Made by a program: the position numbers and the translations under genes
From: Streptomyces sp. SM10
GTDB taxonomy: Bacteria > Actinomycetota > Actinomycetes > Streptomycetales > Streptomycetaceae
Assembly: GCF_002910915.1 (NCBI RefSeq)
Contig: NZ_NEUF01000081.1
Coordinates: forward strand, 1-64,000
DNA length: 64,000 bases
Direction: 5' to 3'
Shown: in pieces, positions 37,748-46,795 of the stretch
Layout of the letters: the number at the start of each line of letters is the position of its first letter
Position numbering within the stretch: the stretch's first letter is position 1
Notes under the pieces: model-generated
What the model was told of the DNA's origin: nothing
The model's input: the letters and a program-made list of their open reading frames with translations, nothing else
Databases searched by the model: none

Positions 37748-38860
37748 ATGCCTGAGCCGTACGACGTGATCACCATGGGGCGTATCGGGGTGGACATCTA
37801 CCCTCTGCAGACCGGTGTGCCGCTGGCCCAGGTCGAGACCTTCGGGAAGTTCCTCGGCGGCTCGCCGTCCAACGTGGCGGTGGCCGCCGCCCGGCTGGGA
37901 CGGCGCACGGCTGTGATCACCCGGACCGGCAGGGACGGCTTCGGTGACTACCTCCACCAGGCGCTGGAGGAGTTCGGGGTGGACGACCGCTGGGTGAGCG
38001 CCGTCGCCGCGTACCCGACCCCGGTCACCTTCTGCGAGATCTTCCCGCCCGACCACTTCCCGCTCTACTTCTACAGGCAGCCCAAGGCCCCCGATCTGGA
38101 GATCCACGCCGAGGAACTCGACCTGGAAGCGGTGCGGGCCGCACGGGTCTTCTGGATGACCGGCACCGGACTCTGCGCCGAACCCAGCCGCACCGCGACC
38201 CTCACCGCTCTCCGGGCCCGCAGCGCTGCCGCGGCGTCGCACGACACCACCGACCCTGCACGCCCCACCGACCCTGCACGCGCCACCGACCCTGCACGCG
38301 CCACGAGCCCCTCGCGTACCTCCGGCCCCTCACGGACCTCCCGCACCACGGTCTTCGACCTCGACTGGCGCCCCATGTTCTGGGGCGAGGGAAGGGACGG
38401 GCACGAAGGGAACGAAGAGGCCGCCCGGGCCCACTACCGCGAGGCGCTCGCCCACGCCACGGTCGCCGTCGGCAACCTCGACGAGTGCGAGATCGCCACG
38501 GGGGAACGCGAACCGCACGCGGCCGCCCGCGCCCTCCTCGCCGCAGGCCCCGAACTCGCCGTCGTCAAACAGGGACCGGCGGGCGTCCTCGCCGCCCACA
38601 AGGACGGGAGCATCGCCGAGATCCCGCCCCTCCCCGTCGACGTCGTCAACGGGCTGGGCGCCGGGGACGCCTTCGGCGGCGCCCTCTGCCACGGGCTCCT
38701 GAACGGCTGGGACACGGAGTACGTCATGCGCTACGCCAACGCGGCCGGGGCCATCGTCGCCTCCCGCCTCGCCTGTTCGTCCGCGATGCCGTTCTCGCAC
38801 GAGGTCGAACAGGCCCTCGCCGCAGGGGCGGTCGGCGCCTCAGCGGGAACCACCCCGTGA
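37748..38860 (+). CDS. iolC: 5-dehydro-2-deoxygluconokinase
   Basis: A 370-residue PfkB-family sugar kinase that phosphorylates the open-ring intermediate of myo-inositol breakdown. It shows GGSPSNVAVAAARLG (substrate-binding), VKQGPAGVL, and NGLGAGDAFGGALCHG with the catalytic Asp of GAGD. The start YDVITMGRIGVDIYPLQ is highly characteristic of IolC. ATG 37748 was chosen for AAGGG at the right distance. Residues about 167-185 are a low-complexity insertion (DPARP/DPARA repeats) coded by an 18-bp tandem repeat, not found in normal IolC. The next gene overlaps by GTGA. Confidence 0.93.
   Translation: MPEPYDVITMGRIGVDIYPLQTGVPLAQVETFGKFLGGSPSNVAVAAARLGRRTAVITRTGRDGFGDYLHQALEEFGVDDRWVSAVAAYPTPVTFCEIFPPDHFPLYFYRQPKAPDLEIHAEELDLEAVRAARVFWMTGTGLCAEPSRTATLTALRARSAAAASHDTTDPARPTDPARATDPARATSPSRTSGPSRTSRTTVFDLDWRPMFWGEGRDGHEGNEEAARAHYREALAHATVAVGNLDECEIATGEREPHAAARALLAAGPELAVVKQGPAGVLAAHKDGSIAEIPPLPVDVVNGLGAGDAFGGALCHGLLNGWDTEYVMRYANAAGAIVASRLACSSAMPFSHEVEQALAAGAVGASAGTTP
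38247..38300 (+). repeat. Three 18-bp tandem repeats inside iolC
   Basis: CCACCGACCCTGCACGCC and two near-identical copies run head-to-tail at 38247-38264, 38265-38282 and 38283-38300. They code for Pro/Thr-Asp-Pro-Ala-Arg units in a surface insertion. Being multiples of three, copy changes preserve the frame. Confidence 0.9.
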
Positions 38861-39747
38861 CCCCGCCCGCGGCAGCCGGCGTCGCCGATCTCGTCCGGCT
38901 CCGCGCCCACCGCCCCGAGGCCGTCGCGGAGGCCGCCGCCCGCCGCCGCAGACGTCCCCTCGTGGGCCCCACCGGCCGCCTGATGATCATCGCGGCGGAC
39001 CACCCGGCACGCGGCGCCCTCGCCGTCGGCGACGACGACCTGGCCATGGCCGACCGCTTCGACCTGCTGGAGCGCCTCTGCCTCGCCCTCGCCCGCCCCG
39101 GCGTCGACGGGGTCCTCGCCGGAGCCGACGTCCTGGAGGACCTGCTGCTCCTCGGCGCGCTGGAGGGCAAGGTCGTCCTCGGCTCCATGAACCGCGGTGG
39201 ACTCGCGGGAGCCGCCTTCGAGCTGGACGACCGCTTCACCGGCCACCGCCCCGCCGACCTCGCCCGCCACGGCTACGACGCGGGCAAGCTCCTGCTGAGG
39301 ATCGACCACGACGACCCGGGCTCCCTGGACACCCTGCACACCGCCGCGCGGGCGGTGGACGAGATGGCCGCGCTCCGGCTCCCGGTCTTCATCGAGCCGT
39401 TTCTCTGCCACCGCACCTCCGACGGGCTCCGCACCGACCTGGGCGCCGCCGCCGTCACCACCTCCATCGCCATCGCCTCCGGCCTGGGCGGCACATCCGC
39501 GTACACCTGGCTCAAGGTCCCCGTCACCGACCGTCCCGGCGACATGGAGCGGGTGATGCGCGCCTCCACCCTCCCCGCCGTCCTCCTCGGCGGCGAGGTC
39601 GGGGGAGACCCGGACGGGGCCTACGAGAAGTGGCGCGGCGCGCTGCGGCTGCCGACCGTCCAGGGCCTGGTGGTCGGGCGGTCGCTGCTCTACCCCGCCG
39701 ACGGGGACGTGGCGGGCGCGGTCGACACGGCCGTGGGACTCCTGTGA
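38857..39747 (+). CDS. (beta/alpha)8 protein of the inositol operon (Cgl0159-type)
   Basis: A 296-residue aldolase-like barrel that in actinobacteria commonly sits next to iolC; in some other bacteria it is fused to the C terminus of IolC (DUF2090 region). GRLMIIAADHPARGAL starts the conserved part and LLLRIDHDDPGS and FIEPFLCHR follow. The GTG start overlaps the iolC stop. It may be the aldolase step of the pathway (splitting 2-deoxy-5-keto-gluconate 6-phosphate) instead of IolJ, but this is inferred from context. No lysine typical of class I aldolases was confirmed. Confidence 0.82.
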   Translation: MTPPAAAGVADLVRLRAHRPEAVAEAAARRRRRPLVGPTGRLMIIAADHPARGALAVGDDDLAMADRFDLLERLCLALARPGVDGVLAGADVLEDLLLLGALEGKVVLGSMNRGGLAGAAFELDDRFTGHRPADLARHGYDAGKLLLRIDHDDPGSLDTLHTAARAVDEMAALRLPVFIEPFLCHRTSDGLRTDLGAAAVTTSIAIASGLGGTSAYTWLKVPVTDRPGDMERVMRASTLPAVLLGGEVGGDPDGAYEKWRGALRLPTVQGLVVGRSLLYPADGDVAGAVDTAVGLL

Positions 39748-39776
39748 ACGGAGCGGAGGCGGGTAGGGATGGAGCC

Positions 39777-40661
39777 ATGACGACGACCGACGAGCAGCCG
39801 AGGCACCACCTCCGGGCCGGCCACGCGTCACGTGGCCCCTACGCCCTCGACATCGACCCCGGACGGGCCGGGTGGGAGCGGTCGAGCCTGCGCGTCCTGG
39901 AGCTCGAACCGGGCGGAGTTCATACCCTGGTAACCGGAGAGAGCGAATGGATCATCCTGCCGTTGTCCGGTGGCTGTACGGTGCAGGCGGCAGGTGAGAT
40001 CTTTGAACTGCTGGGCAGGAAGAACGTGTTCGGCGCAGTGACCGACTTCGCCTATGTCCCACGCGACGCACGCGCACAGATCGCCTCCGGCGCAGGAGGC
40101 CGCTTCGCCCTGGCAGGAGCGAAGTGCGAGCGACGACTCCCCGCTCGCTACGGCCCCGCGCCGGAGGTACCGGTCGAGCTCCGCGGCGCCGGCACCTGCT
40201 CCCGGCAGGTGAACAACTTCGCCGCCGCCGACACGTTCGAGTGTGACCGGCTCATCGCCGTCGAGGTCCTCACCCCCGGCGGGAACTGGTCCTCCTACCC
40301 GCCGCACAAGCACGACGAGCACCACCCCGGCACCGAGTCCGTCCTGGAGGAGATCTACTACTTCGAGGTCGAGGGCGACGGCCTCGGCTACCACCGGGTG
40401 TCACCCTCCCGCCCCGGCGGTACGGACGTCCTCGCCGAGGTCGCCACCGGCGACGCGGTCCTCATCCCCGACGGCTGGCACGGACCGTCCATCGCCCCGC
40501 CCGACCGCACCCTGTACTACCTGAACGTGATGGCGGGCCCCGGCGAGGAGCGCGAGTGGCTGATCCGCGACCATCCCGACCACCGCTGGATCCGCGACAC
40601 CTGGCCCGGCCGGCCCGTCGACCCACGCCTCCCGCTCCCCGGCCCGGAGGGCGCCTCGTGA
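39777..40661 (+). CDS. iolB: 5-deoxy-glucuronate isomerase
   Basis: A 294-residue bicupin enzyme converting 5-deoxy-D-glucuronate to 2-deoxy-5-keto-D-gluconate. The second cupin has PHKHDEHHPGTESVLEEIYY (20 residues), with His and Glu metal ligands, and DAVLIPDGWHGP completes the site. ATG 39777 gives the expected N terminus about 30 nt after the previous stop. A C-terminal RDHPDHRWIRDTW matches IolB ends. It overlaps iolD by GTGA. Confidence 0.94.
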   Translation: MTTTDEQPRHHLRAGHASRGPYALDIDPGRAGWERSSLRVLELEPGGVHTLVTGESEWIILPLSGGCTVQAAGEIFELLGRKNVFGAVTDFAYVPRDARAQIASGAGGRFALAGAKCERRLPARYGPAPEVPVELRGAGTCSRQVNNFAAADTFECDRLIAVEVLTPGGNWSSYPPHKHDEHHPGTESVLEEIYYFEVEGDGLGYHRVSPSRPGGTDVLAEVATGDAVLIPDGWHGPSIAPPDRTLYYLNVMAGPGEEREWLIRDHPDHRWIRDTWPGRPVDPRLPLPGPEGAS

Positions 40662-42571
40662 CCACACCGCGCACCGCGCCCGCCCCCGCGCGGAAGACCC
40701 GCAGGCTCACCACCGCCCAGGCCCTGATCGCCTTCCTCGCCCGCCAGTACACCGAACGCGACGGCCGGCGCCACCGCCTGATCGACGCCACCTGGGGCAT
40801 CTTCGGCCACGGCAACGTCGCCGGGATCGGGCAGGCGCTCGTCCAGGCCGGCCCCGCGATGCCCTACCTCCAGGGCCGCAGCGAACAGGCCATGGTGCAC
40901 GCCGCCGTCGGTTACGCCCGTCAGTCCGGCCGGCTCTCCGCCCACGCCGTCACCACCTCCATCGGCCCCGGCGCCACCAACCTCGTCACCGGTGCCGCGC
41001 TCGCCACCGTGAACCACCTGCCCGTGCTGCTCCTCCCCGGCGACACCTTCGCGGCCCGCCCCGCCGACCCGGTCCTCCAGCAGGTCGAAGTGCCCCACGC
41101 GGGCGACGTTTCGGTCAACGACTGCCTGCGCCCCGTCTCCCGCTACTTCGACCGGATCACCCGACCCGAGGCCCTGATCCCGGCCGCTCTCCAGGCCATG
41201 CGCACCCTCGCCGACCCGGCGGCCACCGGGGCCGTCACCCTCGCCCTGCCGCAGGACGTCCAGGCCGAGGCGTACGACTGGCCGGCGGAGTTCTTCGCGA
41301 CGCGCGTCTGGCACGTACGCAGGCCGGCCCCCGATCGTGACGAACTCGACCAGGCCGTCCGCGTGGTGCGCAGCGCACGCCGTCCCCTGATCGTCGCGGG
41401 CGGCGGTGTCCACCACAGCGGGGCCGAGGAGACCCTCGCCGCCTTCGCCGCAGCCACCCGCATCCCCGTCGCCTCCACCCAGGCCGGCAAGGGCTCGCTG
41501 CGCCATGACCACCCCGCCGACGTGGGCGGCATCGGCCACACCGGCACCGCCACGGCCGACGCGCTCGCCCGCGAGGCGGACCTGGTGATCGGGGTCGGCA
41601 CCCGCTACACCGACTTCACGACGGCCTCCGGCACTCTCTTCGCCGACCCGGCCGTCCGCTTCCTCAACCTCAACATCACCGGCTTCGACGCCCACAAGCT
41701 CGCCGCCCTCCCCCTCGTCGCGGACGCCCGCACCGCACTCGAAGCGCTCGGCGAGGCCCTCCGCACACAGGGGCACCACGTCGACCCCGCCTACGAGAGC
41801 GCGTACACCGAGGCCAAGGAGAGCTGGGAGCGGCGCGTCGACGCCGCGTACGCCACCCCCGACCCGGACGCCCGCCCCACCCAGGCGCAGGTCCTCGGGC
41901 TGCTGGACGAGCAGGTCACCGACGAGGACATCGTGATCAACGCGGCGGGCTCCCTCCCCGGCGACCTCCACAAGCTGTGGCGCGCCCGCTCCCCGCGCCA
42001 GTACCACGTCGAGTACGGCTACTCCTGCATGGGATACGAGATCCCCGCCGCCCTCGGGGTCCAGCTCGCCGCACCGGACCGGCCGGTCTGGGCACTCGTC
42101 GGCGACGGCACCTATCTGATGAACCCCACCGAGATCGTCACCGCCGTCCAGGAGGGCCTGCCGATCAAGCTCGTCATCCTGCAGAACCACGGATACGCGT
42201 CCATCGGCGGTCTCTCCGAGTCCGTCGGGGCCGAGCGCCTCGGCACCGCCTACCGCCACCGCACCGAGGACGGGGCCTTCACGGGCGCCCCGCTTCCCGT
42301 CGACCTCGCGGCCAACGCCGCCTCGCTCGGCATGCACGTCCTGCGGGCCGGCACGGTGGGTGAGCTGCGCGGGGCCCTCGCCGAGGCCCGGGGCGCCGAC
42401 CGCCCCACTTGTGTCTACGTCGAGACCGAAACGGCAGACACAGTGTCGGGCCCCCCTCCCGCACAGGCGTGGTGGGATGTTCCCGTAGCCGAAACCGCGA
42501 CCCGCACGTCAGCGGTCGAGGCGAGGAAAGAGTACGACCGGCAGATCGCAGCCCGACGCCGCCACCTGTGA
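40658..42571 (+). CDS. iolD: 3D-(3,5/4)-trihydroxycyclohexane-1,2-dione hydrolase
   Basis: A 637-residue thiamine-diphosphate enzyme that opens the cyclic dione ring of inositol catabolism. The ThDP glutamate lies in GRSEQAMVHAAVGYAR, a conserved TSIGPGATNL follows, and the pyrophosphate/Mg site is ALVGDGTYLMNPTEI. The GTG start overlaps the iolB stop; the protein begins with the typical LTTAQALIAFLARQY. Length and order are as in Bacillus IolD. Confidence 0.94.
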   Translation: MTTPRTAPAPARKTRRLTTAQALIAFLARQYTERDGRRHRLIDATWGIFGHGNVAGIGQALVQAGPAMPYLQGRSEQAMVHAAVGYARQSGRLSAHAVTTSIGPGATNLVTGAALATVNHLPVLLLPGDTFAARPADPVLQQVEVPHAGDVSVNDCLRPVSRYFDRITRPEALIPAALQAMRTLADPAATGAVTLALPQDVQAEAYDWPAEFFATRVWHVRRPAPDRDELDQAVRVVRSARRPLIVAGGGVHHSGAEETLAAFAAATRIPVASTQAGKGSLRHDHPADVGGIGHTGTATADALAREADLVIGVGTRYTDFTTASGTLFADPAVRFLNLNITGFDAHKLAALPLVADARTALEALGEALRTQGHHVDPAYESAYTEAKESWERRVDAAYATPDPDARPTQAQVLGLLDEQVTDEDIVINAAGSLPGDLHKLWRARSPRQYHVEYGYSCMGYEIPAALGVQLAAPDRPVWALVGDGTYLMNPTEIVTAVQEGLPIKLVILQNHGYASIGGLSESVGAERLGTAYRHRTEDGAFTGAPLPVDLAANAASLGMHVLRAGTVGELRGALAEARGADRPTCVYVETETADTVSGPPPAQAWWDVPVAETATRTSAVEARKEYDRQIAARRRHL

Positions 42572-42585
42572 AGGAGACCCCGTCA

Positions 42586-44085
<1,500 letters not shown>

Positions 44086-44100
44086 CCCGGCCCTTCCCCT

Positions 44101-44142
44101 CCCGCGGCCCCTGTCCTCTCGCGAGAGGACAGGGGCCGCGGG
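44101..44142 (+). terminator. Perfect 20-bp hairpin ending the iol operon
   Basis: CCCGCGGCCCCTGTCCTCTC (44101-44120) and its exact reverse complement (44123-44142) are separated by only GC. It begins 15 nt after the iolA stop. A stem this long and perfect can also form a cruciform in supercoiled DNA. Confidence 0.85.
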
Positions 44143-44364
44143 CGTCCGGGATGCTGGGATCGGGCCACCGCCACCGCCGGCCGGCGCCTCGTCCACCGGC
44201 TCGGCGTGGTCGCGGTCCTGGCCGAGGGGGCCAAGGCGCTGCGTCGCCTCGGTGTCCTCGCGGCGGCGCTCCGCCGCGCCGTCCGTAGCCGGCCCTGTGT
44301 CAAGTACTTCGGCCCCAGGCACAACGAACAGCAGCCGCGTCCTCACCGTCCTACGATTCCTCGC

Positions 44365-45309
44365 ATGCTGATTCACCGGACATTGCGGACGATCATCGTG
44401 ATCGCTCTGGCTTTCGCCGGAGCGATCGGGGGAGGTGCGGGGACCGCGGGGGCGGAGGGGAGGCCGTCCTCGCACGACCGGCAGTCGCTCTTCTTCAACC
44501 ACTCCTACGGAGTCCTCGACCGGGAGACCGCCGACGCCATCGAACACTCCGACTACCTGCGGGAGTTCGCCAACTTCCAGGTCCGCACCACGACCGGCGC
44601 CGACGGACAGACCTGGACAGGCCGCTATCTGATGGGGCGCGAGACCTATCTGGAACTGTTCGGAGTCGGTGACCTGGCTGGCCAGGACGGCACCCTGGGC
44701 TCCGCCGGGCTGGGCCTGTCGACCGAACGCGCGGGAGACCTGTCGACGGTCACCGAGCGGCTGGAGGAGGAAGGTGTCGCCGACCCCGTCGAGTTCCTCC
44801 AGACCCGGGACTTCGGAGACGGCGTGCCCGTGCCGTGGTTCGACGCCGTCCTCACCACCACCGCGTACGACGCCTTCGGAGCCTGGGCGATGGAGTACCG
44901 GCCGGAGTACTTCGCCGATCCCCGCAGCAACACCGAGCCGGCGAGCAGCCCCGGTGACGTCGGCCGGGAGCGCTACCTCTCCGACGACTACCGCGACCAC
45001 CTGATGCGGGACGTGACCTCCGTCCGCCTCGCGGTCACCGAGGGCGACCTGGCCGACACCGTTCCGCTGCTGCGGGCCGGCGGCTTCGCCGTCAGGACCG
45101 TGGCAGGTGGTGGCGTCGTCGCGGAGCGCGGCGGCATCACGATGCGGTTCGACGTCGTCCCGCGCGAACAGGCGGGGTTGCGGCGGGTCGGGATGTCACT
45201 CAACCGTCCCGTGACGGACCGGCACGTGGAGCGGCTCGGCCGGTCGGCTCTCACGGTCGGTCCTGGCAGCCGCGCCCTCTGGACGTTCGGCGCCAACGGC
45301 ACCCCTTAG
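44365..45309 (+). CDS. Secreted DUF5829-type protein
   Basis: A 314-residue exported protein. A Sec signal peptide (residues 1-28; basic start, hydrophobic core, then GTAGAE) is evident. The mature part has the family-typical FFNHSYGVLDRETADAIEHS (20 residues) and glyoxalase-like folds, with YDAFGAWAMEY in the middle. No catalytic residues can be named. ATG 44365 was chosen because the signal peptide starts there. A GC-rich hairpin follows. Confidence 0.82.
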   Translation: MLIHRTLRTIIVIALAFAGAIGGGAGTAGAEGRPSSHDRQSLFFNHSYGVLDRETADAIEHSDYLREFANFQVRTTTGADGQTWTGRYLMGRETYLELFGVGDLAGQDGTLGSAGLGLSTERAGDLSTVTERLEEEGVADPVEFLQTRDFGDGVPVPWFDAVLTTTAYDAFGAWAMEYRPEYFADPRSNTEPASSPGDVGRERYLSDDYRDHLMRDVTSVRLAVTEGDLADTVPLLRAGGFAVRTVAGGGVVAERGGITMRFDVVPREQAGLRRVGMSLNRPVTDRHVERLGRSALTVGPGSRALWTFGANGTP

Positions 45310-45313
45310 GCAG

Positions 45314-45342
45314 GGTGGGGCGCCCCCTGGAGGGGCGCACCC
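45314..45342 (+). terminator. Hairpin after the DUF5829 gene
   Basis: GCGCCCC, loop CTGGA, GGGGCGC is a 7-bp stem extended on both sides by GGG/CCC with one bulged A. It starts a few nt after the stop at 45309. Confidence 0.55.
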
Positions 45343-45417
45343 CCGAAGGGGCCTGCGAGAGAAACGGAACGGAAAACCCGTGGCCGGGCGCGCGGCACCC
45401 CCGTCATCCTGAGCTCC

Positions 45418-46014
45418 ATGACCGCACCGCAACACGAGATACGCGCCCTGCACACGGACACCACCGTCACCGTCTACCAGGCGTACCGGCCGGCCATCGG
45501 GCTGCCCGCCGCACGGGACGGGCGTTTCCCGTCCGCCTGGAAGCGCGACCGGATGACGTGGATCAAGCCGAGCTTCCTGTGGATGATGTATCGCTGCGGA
45601 TGGGGCACGAAGGAAGGCCAGGAGACCGTGCTGGCCGTGGAGATCACCCGCGAGGGCTTCGCCTGGGCCCTGGAGGGCGCCGAACTCTCGCACTACGTCA
45701 GGGGAGTGCACCCCGACCGGGCCACCTGGCAGCGTGACCTGCGCCGCAGCCCCACCCGCGTCCAGTGGGACCCTGAGCGCGACCTTCACCTGAACCCGCT
45801 GCCGTACCGCTCCCTCCAGCTCGGGCTGAGCGGCGAGGCGGCACGGCGGTACGCCGACGAGTGGACCGTGTCCCTCAGGGACGTCACTCCGCTCGCCCAC
45901 GAGATCCACGGCCTCGTCAGGGCCGGGGACACGGAAGGCGCGGCCCGGCTGCTCCCGGCGGAGACCCCGCTCGCCGGCCTCGGGGCGCCCCTGCCCGTAC
46001 CGGCGGGCCGGTGA
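45418..46014 (+). CDS. DUF4291 domain-containing protein
   Basis: A 198-residue cytoplasmic protein of unknown function. It carries the family signatures VYQAYRPAIGLPAA, RMTWIKPSFLWMMYRCGW and VQWDPERDLHLNPLPYRSLQ (20 residues). The conserved Arg, Lys and Trp residues suggest a nucleic-acid or nucleotide interaction, but no role is established. It ends in an overlap with the SDR remnant (stop at 46012-46014, GTG at 46011). Confidence 0.87.
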   Translation: MTAPQHEIRALHTDTTVTVYQAYRPAIGLPAARDGRFPSAWKRDRMTWIKPSFLWMMYRCGWGTKEGQETVLAVEITREGFAWALEGAELSHYVRGVHPDRATWQRDLRRSPTRVQWDPERDLHLNPLPYRSLQLGLSGEAARRYADEWTVSLRDVTPLAHEIHGLVRAGDTEGAARLLPAETPLAGLGAPLPVPAGR

Positions 46015-46223
46015 GCGCCGGGTCCCGCCCGACGGCCCTGGTCACGGGGGCCGGACGGGCTGCGGGGATCGCGGCTTCCCTGGTGCTGGACCTGGCCCGG
46101 CACACACCCCTGGGGCGCCTCAAGATGCCCCAGGACTGCGCGCATCCGGTCACCTTCCTCGGCCCGGCGGAAGGCGGCTTGATCAACGGCCGGCTGCTGC
46201 AGTGCGACGGCGGTCTCGCCTAG
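46011..46223 (+). pseudogene. Short-chain dehydrogenase remnant with internal deletion
   Basis: Seventy codons join an SDR N terminus (TALVTGAGRAAGIAASLV, the TGxxxGxG cofactor loop) directly to an SDR C terminus (HTPLGRLKMPQDCAHPVTFL, and INGRLLQCDGG). About 170-180 residues, including the catalytic Ser and YxxxK, are missing, and the frame is kept. It cannot be an active dehydrogenase. The start overlaps the DUF4291 stop, which may be part of the ancestral arrangement. Confidence 0.82.
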
Positions 46224-46244
46224 GGCCGGAGCGGCGTCGGCTGT

Positions 46245-46664
46245 TCAGCGGCCGGTGGTGAACTCCCAGGTCAGCATGGCGAACACCCCGTCGTCCGCCG
46301 CGCCCGCCGAGCGGTAGGTGGCGAGCGCCGCCTCGTTGCCGCGGTCCACGCCCACCCACACGTCGTAGCAGCCGCGCGCCCGGGCCTCGGCGAGCAGACC
46401 CTCCGTCAGCGCACGCCCGACGCCCCGGCGGCGGTGCCGCTTGTCGACGGAGAGCTCGTACAGGCACATCTCCGTTCCCTTGTCCGGGTGGAGCATCTCG
46501 ATGCCCGAGACGAAGCCCGCCGGGGCGCCGTCCACGTACGCGATCAGCATCAGATGGCCGCCCGCCGCCAGGAATCGGGCCGCCCACTCGGGGCGTGGCT
46601 CCGCGTCGTAGAGGTGGGCGGCGGCGAGTAGCTCGGCTGTGGTCGTGGCGGGGCGGATGTCCAT
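46245..46664 (-). CDS. GNAT-family N-acetyltransferase
   Basis: A 139-residue acetyltransferase. LYELSVDKRHRRRGVGRALT is the acetyl-CoA pyrophosphate loop (RRxxG/A motif), preceded by the beta-4 strand MCLYELSV. VWVGVDRGNEAALATYRSAG is motif B. The fold and length resemble aminoglycoside N3-acetyltransferase-like proteins, but the substrate is not assigned. ATG 46664 begins MDIRPATTTAELL. It diverges from the hydrolase/ABC fusion gene. Confidence 0.9.
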   Translation of the reverse strand: MDIRPATTTAELLAAAHLYDAEPRPEWAARFLAAGGHLMLIAYVDGAPAGFVSGIEMLHPDKGTEMCLYELSVDKRHRRRGVGRALTEGLLAEARARGCYDVWVGVDRGNEAALATYRSAGAADDGVFAMLTWEFTTGR

Positions 46665-46795
46665 GTACGGGCCTTTCGTGAGGCGGGTGTACCGCGTCCG
46701 GAGTACGGGGTGGTCATGACGTACCTCTCAGGGATGCGGGACACCTCACCCTGGCGGTATCCGGGAGCCGGGCGCGAGCCCCTTAGGGTCGAGTC

